64,000 nt of DNA from Nocardioides sp. zg-DK7169 (GCF_013155365.1 NZ_JABJRA010000004.1:186001-250000); one strand, 5' to 3'. Counted from the first letter of the stretch, positions 41,191 to 50,247 are shown. Numbers and translations: made by a program. The notes: a model not told the origin generated them from the letters alone.

Positions 41191-41345
41191 CGACCTCGGC
41201 GACTTCGAGATCGAGTCCGAGGTTGGCTGAGCGTGCGCGACGTCCACGGTCGTGAGCACGGGGCCACGAGCGTCGAGGCGGGCACCCACCGCGCACAGTG
41301 CTCGGCACCGACCTGTCCGAGCCCGACGACGTGGTCCTCGTGGTG
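41191..41345 (+). pseudogene. Fragment of the small unknown gene at 30246-30620
   Basis: DLGDFEIESE, then after a TGA and a frame change SVRDVHGREHG, EAGTHR and GTDLSEPDDVVLVV match residues about 69-120 of the intact protein. The first 64 residues are missing and there is at least one stop and one frameshift. Confidence 0.75.
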
Positions 41346-41462
41346 GGGTGGGGTGAGTCACGTGACCCCGCGCTCGTTCGCCCGCGCGCGGCCGCCCGGC
41401 GGGCGACAATCGGTACGCCGCGGGGACCGCGGCGTTTCCTGCGGCACCGAAGGATGTGGACG

Positions 41463-41744
41463 ATGGTGGACCAGGCGGCTGAGCACACGGATGCTCGTGC
41501 GGGGAGCGGCATCCGCTGGCGGCGGATCGCCATCGCCTCCGCCGTGATCGCCGTCGCGGTCACGGTGACCCAGCTGCTCCTCGTTGCCCTGACGGACGAC
41601 AGCAGCGGCAAGGAGCTGCCGGTCCTCGCAGTGCACCCGAGCGAGGCTGTCATGACGCTCGTCGGCGTCCCGCTGGGATTGTTCGTGTCCGTCTTCGTGA
41701 TCCTCACCGTCGTGAACTGGTTCCGCCTCCGGCCCCGCCGGTGA
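41463..41744 (+). CDS. Small membrane protein, 93 residues
   Basis: After a charged N-terminus with IRWRR, two hydrophobic segments follow: IAIASAVIAVAVTVTQLLLV (about 22-41) and LVGVPLGLFVSVFVILTVV (about 66-84), ending in RLRPRR. By the positive-inside rule both ends are cytoplasmic. ATG 41463 is chosen for GAAGGA eight bases upstream; ATG 41454 is in frame. The stop overlaps the GTG of the next membrane protein, so they form a coupled pair of unknown function. Confidence 0.6.
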   Translation: MVDQAAEHTDARAGSGIRWRRIAIASAVIAVAVTVTQLLLVALTDDSSGKELPVLAVHPSEAVMTLVGVPLGLFVSVFVILTVVNWFRLRPRR

Positions 41745-42190
41745 GATCGCCAGCGCTCGACCCGACGATCCTGCGGGGCAACCTCGTCTCCGGGGCGCTG
41801 TGGCTCCTGCTCCTCGCGTGCCTCGGCGCCTGGCCGCTCGCGCTCGCCCTCACGGCGTACGTCGTCGCGGCCGGCGTGTTCCTCGCGGCGGTCTATGCGC
41901 GCGACACGCTGACCCGGGTCCAGGAGGCGGCCGCGTGGGCGGCGCCGTGGCTGGTCGCGGTGGCGCTCGGCGCAGGCCTGGCCGCGACGATCGAGCCGGC
42001 CGACGCGCTGTCGCCGTCGTTGCTCTACTTCGGGCTCGTGATCGGCACCCCGGCGTACCTCGCCTGGCAGCTCTCGGCGCTGGCCGTGCGCCAGTTCCTG
42101 CTCTGGCGCAGCCCCCGTCCCGGCCTGGGCACTGCGCCGCCGCCTCGTGGGGGAGACCTCGCGCGCGGTCGACCTGGAGTAGCCGGCTGA
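41741..42190 (+). CDS. Membrane protein, 149 residues, four predicted helices
   Basis: Hydrophobic segments at about 13-28, 31-50, 63-82 and 90-115 (for example LWLLLLACLGAWPLALALTA and WLVAVALGAGLAATI) and a polar Gly/Arg-rich tail. GTG overlaps the preceding stop by GTGA. No family is recognised; together with its partner it could form a small membrane complex. Confidence 0.6.
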   Translation: MRSPALDPTILRGNLVSGALWLLLLACLGAWPLALALTAYVVAAGVFLAAVYARDTLTRVQEAAAWAAPWLVAVALGAGLAATIEPADALSPSLLYFGLVIGTPAYLAWQLSALAVRQFLLWRSPRPGLGTAPPPRGGDLARGRPGVAG

Positions 42191-42236
42191 CCGGGTACGG
42201 TCCCACCAGCGTCGGTCGAGCAGAGGAGCCAGGCAC

Positions 42237-42697
42237 ATGAGCGTGGAAGCCGATGAGCCCGATCTGCCCGAGCCGGCGCCGGCGTTCGCGCGCCACTTCA
42301 CCGACCGGCCTACGACGACGTCGGCGACGACCTGGCGCCGTTCGGCAGCGACGAGGGCTTCGACCTGATCTGGACGTGGGCGCCGCGTCGCGCGGAGCTC
42401 GACGAGACGAGCACCCTGGCCACGGTCCTGGAGTGCGAGCCCGACGAGGTCGCGGAGTACGAGGGCCCCATGACCGGCATCGACGGCGTGCAGACGGCCG
42501 GGACGATCATCGGCGCGGCGTTCACCCTGCTGCGCCTCGTCGGTCACGTGGACCAGGACGATCGCGACCTCGCCCTCCGCGCCGTGGAGCACGAGATCGA
42601 GATGCTGCCGGCGATCAACCCCGCGATCCAGGAAACGCCCGCGGTCCTGCTCACCCTGCGCGCCGACCTCGCGGCGTGGCGCAACCCGGTCGCCTGA
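42237..42697 (+). pseudogene. Hypothetical gene broken by a one-base frameshift
   Basis: From ATG 42237 the frame reads MSVEADEPDLPEPAPAFARHFTD and then falls out of frame; from 42308 a second frame continues naturally as AYDDVGDDLAPFGSDEGFDLIW and runs to the TGA at 42697 (about 130 codons, ending RADLAAWRNPVA). Restoring one C in the GACCGGCC at 42303-42310 would give a single acidic protein of about 153 residues. GAGGAG upstream supports the first start. It may be a real loss or a sequencing error. Confidence 0.65.
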
Positions 42698-42757
42698 GCG
42701 GAAGCGGCGACGTGCCTCGCTCCTGCAATTACCCATCGAGGTCGCGGCCGCCGTGCC

Positions 42758-42763
42758 TAGGCT
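42758..42763 (+). promoter_or_regulatory. -10 box of a probable leaderless promoter
   Basis: TAGGCT, six bases, then the GTG at 42770. Confidence 0.55.
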
Positions 42764-42769
42764 GCGCGG

Positions 42770-43630
42770 GTGGCCGAGCCGATGGATCAGAGTGCAACCG
42801 CCAGCGCCGACGCCGGCAAGCGAATGAGACTTCGGTACGCGGGCGTGTGCCGCTGCTGCGGCACGGACCTCCCGCCCGGTGAGCACGCCGTGTACGAGCA
42901 GTCGACCAAGGCGGTGCGCTGTGTCGCGTGCCCGCCGAGCGCCTCGACCGGTACGACCACCGACCTCACCGCCGTCCCTCCGCCTGCGCCGGCCGAGGGC
43001 GGCGCGGCGGGCGCATCGGCCCGCCGCGAGTACGAGCGACGCAAGGCCAAGGACGAGGAGCGCCTGCGACAGAAGTGGGGCAGGTTCGGCGGGATCGCGG
43101 TCGCGCTCGCGGACGAGAAGCAGAGCACGAAGGCCTGGGCGACCGGCGCCGAGGGGGAGGAGCGGCTGGGGGCCCGCCTCGACTCCCTGGCCTCGGAGTC
43201 GGTCGGGGTCCTGCACGACCGGCGGATCCCGCGCTCCCGGGCCAACATCGACCACATCGCCGTGACGACGGCAGGCGTCTGGGTGATCGATGCCAAGCGC
43301 TACCAGGGGCGCCCGGAACTGCGGATCGAGGGCGGCATCTTCCGCCGCCGGGTCGAGAAGCTGTTCGTCGGCCGGCGCGACTGCACCGCCCTCGTCGACG
43401 GCGTGCTGGCTCAGGTCGGTCTGGTGGAGGAGGTCGTCGGCGACGTTCCGGTGACCGGTGCGCTCTGCTTCGTCGACGCCGACTGGCCGCTGATCGGCGG
43501 CGCGTTCACCACGCGGGGTGTCCACGCGCTGTGGCCCAAGCGCCTCGCCAAGCTGCTGGCAGGGGCCGAGGGCTCCGTCGACGTCCCGGCCGTCCGACAG
43601 GCCCTCGCCGCGCACTTCCCGCCGGCGTGA
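42770..43630 (+). CDS. Zinc-ribbon NERD-domain protein
   Basis: A 286-residue protein. Residues 27-54 form a treble-clef-like zinc site, CRCCG and CVAC, with C27, C30, C51 and C54. A Lys/Glu-rich helix (about 87-107) links to a NERD nuclease-related domain: TGAEGEERLGARLDSL near 124, then IDHIAVTTAGVWVIDAKRYQG near 160-180, which has the D-(x)n-D-A-K arrangement of PD-(D/E)xK nucleases. NERD proteins occur in DNA processing and in defence loci. GTG 42770 follows a TAGGCT -10 by six bases, so the message is probably leaderless. It stands alone. Confidence 0.8.
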   Translation: MAEPMDQSATASADAGKRMRLRYAGVCRCCGTDLPPGEHAVYEQSTKAVRCVACPPSASTGTTTDLTAVPPPAPAEGGAAGASARREYERRKAKDEERLRQKWGRFGGIAVALADEKQSTKAWATGAEGEERLGARLDSLASESVGVLHDRRIPRSRANIDHIAVTTAGVWVIDAKRYQGRPELRIEGGIFRRRVEKLFVGRRDCTALVDGVLAQVGLVEEVVGDVPVTGALCFVDADWPLIGGAFTTRGVHALWPKRLAKLLAGAEGSVDVPAVRQALAAHFPPA

Positions 43631-43832
43631 TCCCGAATCAGCGGGCTACGGCGAGACGATGCTCGCGGAGCCGCGGCGCGCGGCCCCCGGCGGGATCGAC
43701 GCCGCCGGTCGACACGGTCGGCCGCGACCTCGTCGCCCGGGGCGAGGAGGGCCTCCTCGCACCGCAGCGGGTCGTGACCACGGTCGACATCCTGGTGTCC
43801 GGACCCGGTGCGCGACGAGCACGTCCTGCGTT
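43631..43832. other. Gap with possible coding remnant
   Basis: On the plus strand 43707-43800 reads DTVGRDLVARGEEGLLAP then QRVVTTVDILVSG, which has the composition of real protein but no start, stop or partner. It may be a gene fragment. Confidence 0.3.
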
Positions 43833-44588
43833 TCAGGCGACCACGGCAGGCCGCCCCAGCCGGACCCTCTGGACTCCGTCGGAGTAGTGCACGAGCGCAG
43901 GCTCGCCCAGCCCGGGCAGACCGACGGAGTCGGTGAGGTTCTGCTCCAGTGACCGCAGGGTCGCCTGGCGCAGTGGCCACGGCTCGTGCTCGACGGGCGT
44001 GACCAGGAGGCGGCCGAGGTGGTGGGTGTAGGCGCGCCAGCGACTGGTGAGCCAGATGTCGAGGTCCGAGGGCGTGATCGTCTCGGCTGGCTCGATCTGC
44101 AGCCGGTAGGCCTCGTGCGAGCGTCTTCTGGAGCCGGCGTAGGTGACCGTGCGCTCGTCGTGCTCGACCGACATCCGTGCGCCGTGGTACGGCGCTCCGA
44201 CCGCCGCCCTGATGGCGGCCGAGAGCGCGGCGCTGCCGGCGTCGATGGTCAGGAACCAGAGGCCGTCACGTCCGTCGGGGCCCCGCACGTACGTCCTGAG
44301 GTTGGTCTCCGGAGTGCTCGACACGTCGGCCAGGCGGGGGAGCCGCCTCGCTCCCGGGACGCGGAGGCCACCCGGAAGGTCGGGAACACCCAGAGGACGC
44401 ATGTTGCCCATCACGAACGGGGTCAGGCCGACCCACGCCGAGCCGCCGTGGACGTCGACCTCCAGCCCGGAGGGAAGCAGCGCCTGGACCCGCTCCGGCG
44501 CGACGCGCCAGTGGACGAAGGTCAGCGCGTCCCACGAGGCCCGCAGCAGCGGGACGGAGACGTGTTGCTCGGCGGTGACACTGACCAT
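43833..44588 (-). CDS. DUF2071 (YqjF-like) family protein
   Basis: A 251-residue protein of the DUF2071 family, related to acetoacetate-decarboxylase-like folds. WDALTFVHWRVAPERVQALLP (about 19-39), GSAWVGLTPFVMGNMRPLG and ETNLRTYVRGPDGRDGLWFLTIDAGS (about 92-118) are the family blocks. The role of these proteins is unknown. ATG 44588 has only a distant GGGGG upstream. It is separated from its neighbours by gaps with no intact gene. Confidence 0.85.
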   Translation of the reverse strand: MVSVTAEQHVSVPLLRASWDALTFVHWRVAPERVQALLPSGLEVDVHGGSAWVGLTPFVMGNMRPLGVPDLPGGLRVPGARRLPRLADVSSTPETNLRTYVRGPDGRDGLWFLTIDAGSAALSAAIRAAVGAPYHGARMSVEHDERTVTYAGSRRRSHEAYRLQIEPAETITPSDLDIWLTSRWRAYTHHLGRLLVTPVEHEPWPLRQATLRSLEQNLTDSVGLPGLGEPALVHYSDGVQRVRLGRPAVVA

Positions 44589-45025
44589 GAGGCGAGACCC
44601 CCTGTCGATGACGTCGGCGCCCCGTGGTCGCCGACCCGGACGCAGAGATCGCGGTGTGCCGGACGGGTCCATCTGCTCCGCTGGCACCGACCTCCTGGAC
44701 CGAGGTACCGCGTGTACCCGAACCATGCCGATCGCCCACAGCCGGCGTCGACGATGATGCCGTGAACGCCTCTCTCCGCACCTTCGTGTCCGCGCTGGGG
44801 TGCCGGCCGGGGCTGCGGTTTCCTCGGGTACGGCTGGCTGTGCTGACCGCGTCCTGCTCCGTGCGTCCACTCGCCGAGTGTCGAGGACAACGACGTGTCG
44901 TTCGCCCCGTTGCCCGCGTGAACGACTCAAGGGCCACACCGACGAGCTCGTCCAGAGATTGCGCGCCCTCGACGATGTCATCGCGCCCACCGCCGCTGGC
45001 GTTGGGGTCGGCTCACGTCGGATGA
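44589..45025. other. 437-base gap with degraded coding remnants
   Basis: No intact gene is seen. On the plus strand near 44925-45000 the reading RERLKGHTDELVQRLRALDD looks like the C-terminal helix of a MerR-type regulator but the upstream frame is broken. The promoter of the DUF2071 gene must also lie here. Confidence 0.4.
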
Positions 45026-46678
45026 TCAGGTTTCGGCGGGCGCAGGACGCAGCGGTGCTCTGACGGTCACGGAGGTGCCGCGGCCAAGAGTGCTCGAGAG
45101 GAACACCTCGCCGCCGTGCGCGTCGACGATCTGTCGCGCGATCGACAATCCGACCCCCAAGCCTTGGATCGCGCGGTCGCGCGCCGCCGTCGTGCGGTAG
45201 AAGCGATCGAATGCACGCTCCTGCTCGGTGCGCGACATCCCGATGCCGGTGTCGACGACGTGCATCGCGAGCGCGTCGCCGACGTCCTCGAGGGCGACCT
45301 CGACCCTGCCTCCGGCAGGGGTGTACTTGATGGCGTTGGAGACCAGGTTGTCCACCAGCTGCTCCCAGGCCGCAGGGTCTAGGTGGGCACTCACCCCCGG
45401 CTCGACCTTCGCGGCCAATCGCAGACCGGCAGCTTCGGCGGCGACTCGGTGCTTGGCCAGCGCGTCCCGCAGCAGCGCGGAGACGTCCATCGGACGGCGC
45501 CTGATCTGCAGGTCATTGGCCCCGGCGACCTCCAGCAGCTGCATGACTCGTGACAGCAGCACCCTGGCGTTGCGCTGGGCGGTGGCGAGCATGGGCGCGA
45601 TCCGTTGCTCCTGCGGGCCGAGCTCCTCGGCCATCAGCTCCTGGTAGCCGAGGATCGAGGTCAGTGGCGTCCGCAGCTCGTGGGACACGGTGGTGAGGAA
45701 CTCCTCGCGTACCCGGACCGCCTCGAGGACCTCCGTGACGTCCCAGCCCACGACGACGGTCACGAAGGGGGCGCCGTCGCGGCGGCGGACCTGGCGTGCC
45801 GAGACCATGACAGCAACCTGATCCGCCGGAGGTCCGAACCAGTAGGTCTGCGGGTCCACCTCCTCGCCCCGTTTCGCCCGGGCGAGCACACGCTGGTCAG
45901 CCGGCACCAGCATCTCCCGGTCCTCGGAGTAGACGTGATGCCCTCGACCGTTGCCCGGCGCGGTCAGATCCACCCCCGCACGGGTGGCGAGCTCGTGCGC
46001 CGCTGAGTTCTCCAAGATCAGCTCGCCGTCGCGGTCGTAGCCGAGGATGGCCGCATCGACCGAGTCCAGGATGGCCTGCACCATGAGCAGCCGGTCGTGG
46101 GCCAGCTCGAGCGCGCTCTCCACCACCACCGACTGCTCATCGAGCACCTGACGCTTGTGCTGCAGGCGATCCGCGACGTGCCGCGCTCCCAGGCACAGGC
46201 CCACTGCGACGCCGGACACCATCACGAGCTGGGCCCACTCCGCACCTGAGGACGGGAGTGACGCATCGCCGAGGTAGGCAACGCACACGAGCGCGGCGAC
46301 CGAGATGATGCCCAGAGCCGTACCGGTTCGGCCGAACTCGAAGACGAGCCACAGGACCGGGACCAGACCGACCAGCGCCACCGGCGGCATCACGGAGACT
46401 GTTCGGAGCTCGATGAGGGCCACGGCGCCCACGGAGACCAGAGGCAGGATCACCTGCCAGCGGTGCGGGAACCTGTCCCAGCGGATCACGGCGGCGACGA
46501 CGGCAACGGCCGCGACCAGCACGACACCGGCGAGCGCCGACGCGGGCACGTTCGATGCGGGGTTCCCGAGGACGAGTCCGACCGTCACGACCGCCGTGAG
46601 GCACAGGGTGGGCAGCTGCCACAGCAGGTAGGGCCGGAACCGCGGGCCGGTTCTCCGTGCCCTCATGTTCAACGCCAT
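45026..46678 (-). CDS. Membrane sensor histidine kinase with PAS domain
   Basis: A 550-residue kinase. Six or so hydrophobic segments fill about 12-170; a helical linker leads to a PAS-like region (VDAAILGYDRDGELILENSAA, about 225-245). The HisKA domain has FLTTVSHELRTPL with the phosphoryl-accepting histidine near 357; the ATPase domain has the N box LVDNLVSNAIKYTP, G1 DTGIGM and G2 GLGVGLSIARQIV. No response regulator is next to it, so it is an orphan kinase. ATG 46678 has GGGGA nine bases upstream. The signal sensed is unknown. Confidence 0.88.
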   Translation of the reverse strand: MALNMRARRTGPRFRPYLLWQLPTLCLTAVVTVGLVLGNPASNVPASALAGVVLVAAVAVVAAVIRWDRFPHRWQVILPLVSVGAVALIELRTVSVMPPVALVGLVPVLWLVFEFGRTGTALGIISVAALVCVAYLGDASLPSSGAEWAQLVMVSGVAVGLCLGARHVADRLQHKRQVLDEQSVVVESALELAHDRLLMVQAILDSVDAAILGYDRDGELILENSAAHELATRAGVDLTAPGNGRGHHVYSEDREMLVPADQRVLARAKRGEEVDPQTYWFGPPADQVAVMVSARQVRRRDGAPFVTVVVGWDVTEVLEAVRVREEFLTTVSHELRTPLTSILGYQELMAEELGPQEQRIAPMLATAQRNARVLLSRVMQLLEVAGANDLQIRRRPMDVSALLRDALAKHRVAAEAAGLRLAAKVEPGVSAHLDPAAWEQLVDNLVSNAIKYTPAGGRVEVALEDVGDALAMHVVDTGIGMSRTEQERAFDRFYRTTAARDRAIQGLGVGLSIARQIVDAHGGEVFLSSTLGRGTSVTVRAPLRPAPAET

Positions 46679-46908
46679 TGCACTGCATCCCCACACGGAC
46701 TCGACGAGTGCGACGTCGCCGGGTCGACGCGTGCTCGCTGCAGAGGGAACACTAGGCGCGGAGCCGGACCGCGCCGGTGCGCGAAGTCGCCCAAGCCGGT
46801 CGACATGCGCGCCTCGCACAGGACGGCGCGCGAATCGGATAGTCCCGGCGGATCACGGGACGTCGGTCGCCGGCAGCAGCTCGTGTCTGGCGTGGGGTCA
46901 GACGCGAC

Positions 46909-47901
46909 TCAGGTGACCGGCCGTCGCAACGTCACCGACGGATGCTCTCCGTACTCTTTGTGGTAGACGGCCGAGAAGCGCCCCATGTGCAGGATTCCGT
47001 GCCGCAGCGCTACCTCGTGCACGGTCGTCTCTCCCGGCACTGCTGACGCCAAGGCTGCGTGGACTCTGCGGAGCCGGATGCGACGTAGGAACGTCATCGG
47101 CGGAGTGCCGTGGTGGCGCTTGAACCCGTCTTGGAGCGCGCGGACGCTGAGGTGCACCTCGGCTGCCAGGGAGGGCGTGGACCAGGGGTGCTCGGGGCGC
47201 TCCTCGAGCAGGTACGCGGCGCGCTCGATCGGTGCCCGGGGCACGGACGGTGTCGGTCGGACCAGCTCCTCGCTGTAGTTGTGCCGGTGCGCGAGCAGGA
47301 AGCTGTCCACGATGAGCGCCTCCACGTGACTCTGCACCGTGGCGATAGCCCTGGCAGGGATCGGGCGGGCGGCCTGGCTTCGAACCAGCTGAACGACAGG
47401 GGCAAGTGCCTCGGCCAACCCGTTGGCCCCGGTCTTGGCCTCGGGACGCAGGGGTGCGCGCAGACTGTGCCCGAGCAGCGCTTCCAGCTCGCGCTCGACG
47501 ATGTCCCGTGCAAGGAGCAGCGTCAGCACCCGGCATCCGCCCAACCAGAACGCGTCGGTGACCACGCCGGGCTCGTAGACGAGTCCCTCACCCGCGACCG
47601 CCGTCTCCGCCTCGGCGCCGTTGCGCGCACCTGTGGCGCGCCCCTGGAGCGTGAGGTTGATGTGGAAGCCGCTCGTGGCGCCGGTGAGCACCCGGGTATC
47701 GGCTCCGAACGACAACAGCCCGACCTTGGAGGACCCGATCCGGACCTTGGTCATCTGCATGTCGAACTGCCCACGGTGCCGGGAGGGCACCGAGAGACGG
47801 TTGGAGATCTGGTACTTCGCAGCCACGGCTGCTTCGGCCGCGGCGGGGTCACTTGTTCGCAGCGTCGAGACCTGGTCGACCTCGCCCACCTCATGCGCCA
47901 T
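46909..47901 (-). CDS. AraC-family transcriptional regulator
   Basis: A 330-residue regulator. The N-terminal two thirds form the AraC_binding_2 (cupin-like) sensor domain (LSVPSRHRGQFDMQ near 36, VVTDAFWLGG near 116). The C-terminal double helix-turn-helix has LAAEVHLSVRALQDGFKRHHG near 254 and HEVALRHGILHMGRFSAVYHKEYGEHP near 300. TACAGT lies six bases before the ATG at 47901, so the message is probably leaderless; an upstream in-frame ATG at 47967 is less likely. The regulated genes are not evident from position. Confidence 0.88.
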   Translation of the reverse strand: MAHEVGEVDQVSTLRTSDPAAAEAAVAAKYQISNRLSVPSRHRGQFDMQMTKVRIGSSKVGLLSFGADTRVLTGATSGFHINLTLQGRATGARNGAEAETAVAGEGLVYEPGVVTDAFWLGGCRVLTLLLARDIVERELEALLGHSLRAPLRPEAKTGANGLAEALAPVVQLVRSQAARPIPARAIATVQSHVEALIVDSFLLAHRHNYSEELVRPTPSVPRAPIERAAYLLEERPEHPWSTPSLAAEVHLSVRALQDGFKRHHGTPPMTFLRRIRLRRVHAALASAVPGETTVHEVALRHGILHMGRFSAVYHKEYGEHPSVTLRRPVT

Positions 47902-48266
47902 CGCGACACTGTAGACCGGCGACGTGGTGCCTCCCCGGAGACCCGGCCTGCTCGACCTCTCTTCCACGGTCCTCAGCTCGGATCAACTGGGTCGCGTGCC
48001 GGCGTTGACCGTAGCTCGCGGTTCGTGCGGGAGATCGCTCGCCTTCACGTGACCCAGTAGTAGCGAACGCGGTGGCGACCACCGGGGTGCTGAGCCTGGG
48101 GCACGGCGTGCTCAACGGGGTGTCCTGAACCCACAGCCGAGCAGCACCCATCGCCGTTCGTCCTGAACCCGGCCACCGACCCGTACGGAGAAGGGACCTG
48201 GCCGCGCTCTCCACAGCCTCGACGACGGGCATTGCACGGCTCGTCGGGTGCCCGCAGCCTGGTCCG
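47902..48266. other. 365-base gap, only the AraC promoter recognised
   Basis: The -10 of the AraC gene is at 47908-47913 (minus strand). No other gene, RNA or strong hairpin was recognised before the ATG at 48267. Confidence 0.5.
47908..47913 (-). promoter_or_regulatory. -10 box of a probable leaderless promoter
   Basis: TACAGT on the minus strand, six bases, then the ATG at 47901. Confidence 0.55.
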
Positions 48267-48848
48267 ATGGGCTACCAGACCGACTTCATCGGATACCTCC
48301 AGATCGAGCCCCCGCTCGGGAGGCGCGAGATCTCCTTCATCAACCGGATCTCCGGATCGCTGTTCCTGCAGGAGTCCGGAGGCCCTCTCCGGGTGGCGGA
48401 CGAGGACGACGACGTGCTTCGAGAGCTCCTGGCGCGCGCCCCGCGCGGCTGGTCCAACTGGGCGGTGTGCCCTCAGGGATGCTGTCTGAGCTACGACGGG
48501 GGCGACAAGGCGAACCACATGGTGCCGTGGCTCAAGTTCCTCATGGCGACCTTCCTTGTGCCGGGTGCGGCGGCGGAGGGCATCAGGGGGATCACGTGTG
48601 ACCACGTCGTGACAGGCATGGTCGTCGGTTCTCGTCGCGACACTCGAGAGCTCTTCTCGATCACGGTTCGCGACAATGCGGTGAAGATCGAGCTGCTGTG
48701 GCCCGGAAACCCGACGTGGAGCGACTACCCACGCCTTGCCTATCAGATCGAGATCGACAAGGTCCGGGACTGGGTGGCGGAACAGACCGCCCGGACGGGA
48801 CGTCAGAACCGGTCCCAGCCCACGACGAACCGATGGCCAGCCGAGTAG
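48267..48848 (+). CDS. Hypothetical protein, 193 residues
   Basis: Begins MGYQTDFIGYLQIEPPLGRRE, an N-terminus seen in a widespread family of uncharacterised actinobacterial and phage-linked proteins. SNWAVCPQGCCLSYDGGDKANHM (about 62-84), WLKFLMATFLVPGA and GITCDHVVTGMVVGSRRD are the other conserved-looking blocks; the D-G-G-x-K segment is typical of that family. No enzymatic motif or membrane segment is evident. It stands alone between two minus-strand genes. Confidence 0.7.
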   Translation: MGYQTDFIGYLQIEPPLGRREISFINRISGSLFLQESGGPLRVADEDDDVLRELLARAPRGWSNWAVCPQGCCLSYDGGDKANHMVPWLKFLMATFLVPGAAAEGIRGITCDHVVTGMVVGSRRDTRELFSITVRDNAVKIELLWPGNPTWSDYPRLAYQIEIDKVRDWVAEQTARTGRQNRSQPTTNRWPAE

Positions 48849-48899
48849 ACGAGGCGTGCAGCAGATCCCGCAGTCGAGGCGTCGGTGATCTGCGCGGAG

Positions 48900-50075
48900 T
48901 CACCACGTCCTGGTCTGGGTGAGGAGGGAGCGGCCCAGGGCGAGCCCGAGGCGCGCGGTGACGCGCCCGTCGCCCAGGCCCAGCTCGACGAGGCCGTCGA
49001 AGGCGGCCGGGTCGCGGGCCGCCGCGCTGATCCCGGCGCGCACGACTCGGGGCCGGCGGGTGAGCTGGGAGGCGGTCCAGGTGTGCCGAAGGTGGCGGGA
49101 CAAGCGGCGGTGCACCGAGGCCCGGTAGGCCGCGCCGGCAGCCGCGGGGGAGCCGTCGGCGATCGCGCCCGCGGCCGCGCGGCCGGCCAGCAGGCCGGTG
49201 AGGGTGGCGTAGAAGATGCCCTCGCCCGTCATCGGGTTGACCAGCCCCGCCGCGTCTCCGGCCAGCAGGACCCGGCCGTCAGGCTGGTCCCAGCGCCATC
49301 CCGACAGCGGCAGGTGGTGGCCGCGCCAGGCGGTGCCGCCCTCGACGTAGCCGGGGAGCAGCAGCTCGAGCTGGTCGAGCAGCAGCGCGCGCGTGGGCCG
49401 CTGCGCACCGTCGCGGTCGACGAGCTCGCCGTACCCCACGTTGGACCACCCGTCGCCCCGGTCGAAGGCCCAGGCGTACGACGGCTGCCGGCGCTCGCCG
49501 TACCGGATGAGCTGGCGGCCGGCGCCCTGCGGCAGGGTCGGGGCGTAGCCGCGCAGCGCAAGTGCCCGCCGCGGCGCCCGTGCAGGCCCGAGTGCGGAGC
49601 GGACGACCGACTCGGCACCGTCGGCGCCGACGAGCACCCGCGCGCGGAGGGTGCCGTCGAGGGTGACCGCGTCATCCCCGACCTTCACCTCACGCACCCG
49701 CTGCCGCCGCAGCGTGGCGCCGGCCGCGACCGCGTGCGCGACCAGGCGGGCGTCGAGGACCTCGCGGGGGATCACCCAGACCGAGCGCCGCATCCTGCCG
49801 CTGACCGCGTGGTCGCCGCGGGAGAGCCGCAACACGTCGACGGGCCGCCAGCCCGCGGTCACGGACTCCGCGCCGACCTCGCGCAGCACGTCGCCGACGT
49901 GGGGCGCGATCCCGTCGCCGCAGCACTTGTCGCGGGGGAAGTCAGCGCGATCGAGGAGCAGGACCCGCAGGTGCGGCGCCGCCCGCAGCGCCGAGAGCGC
50001 CGTCACCGAACCGGCCGGCCCCGCCCCGACGACCACGAGGTCCCAGGTGTCGTCGGAGCTCACCGCCCGCGCCAT
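48900..50075 (-). CDS. Geranylgeranyl-reductase-family FAD oxidoreductase
   Basis: A 391-residue flavoprotein. VVVGAGPAGSVTAL near 15-28 binds the ADP part of FAD; DFPRDKCCGDGIAP near 47-60 is the PxxKxCGxG signature of the geranylgeranyl reductase group; VGADGAESVVR and VLLAGDAAGLVNPMTGEGI are the later FAD motifs. These enzymes reduce isoprenoid double bonds, for example in menaquinone tails or lipids. TAGGTT lies six bases before the ATG at 50075, so the message is probably leaderless. It has no operon partner here. Confidence 0.88.
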   Translation of the reverse strand: MARAVSSDDTWDLVVVGAGPAGSVTALSALRAAPHLRVLLLDRADFPRDKCCGDGIAPHVGDVLREVGAESVTAGWRPVDVLRLSRGDHAVSGRMRRSVWVIPREVLDARLVAHAVAAGATLRRQRVREVKVGDDAVTLDGTLRARVLVGADGAESVVRSALGPARAPRRALALRGYAPTLPQGAGRQLIRYGERRQPSYAWAFDRGDGWSNVGYGELVDRDGAQRPTRALLLDQLELLLPGYVEGGTAWRGHHLPLSGWRWDQPDGRVLLAGDAAGLVNPMTGEGIFYATLTGLLAGRAAAGAIADGSPAAAGAAYRASVHRRLSRHLRHTWTASQLTRRPRVVRAGISAAARDPAAFDGLVELGLGDGRVTARLGLALGRSLLTQTRTW

Positions 50076-50081
50076 GACGAC

Positions 50082-50087
50082 AACCTA
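50082..50087 (-). promoter_or_regulatory. -10 box of a probable leaderless promoter
   Basis: TAGGTT on the minus strand, six bases, then the ATG at 50075. Confidence 0.55.
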
Positions 50088-50247
50088 GCCGGGGTGTCGC
50101 AAGTCTCGCTCCGCCCGCGGCCAGGACACTCCAGGCCCGGCTGGTGCCGTTGCCGTCGACGTAGGCGGCCAACCGGATCGCGGTGACCGCAGTTCCGACG
50201 GAAACCTACTGCCCGGTCCCGCATCCGCTCGCCTCTTCACGGTCGAC

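Noticed and set aside
26338..42700. Transposon or prophage behind the accessory segment
   Set aside because: No transposase, integrase, terminal inverted repeats or phage structural genes were recognised; only the direct HNH repeats bound the segment.
47902..48266. tRNA or small RNA gene in the gap before the 48267 gene
   Set aside because: No cloverleaf with a TTCRA-type loop and acceptor stem could be drawn on either strand.
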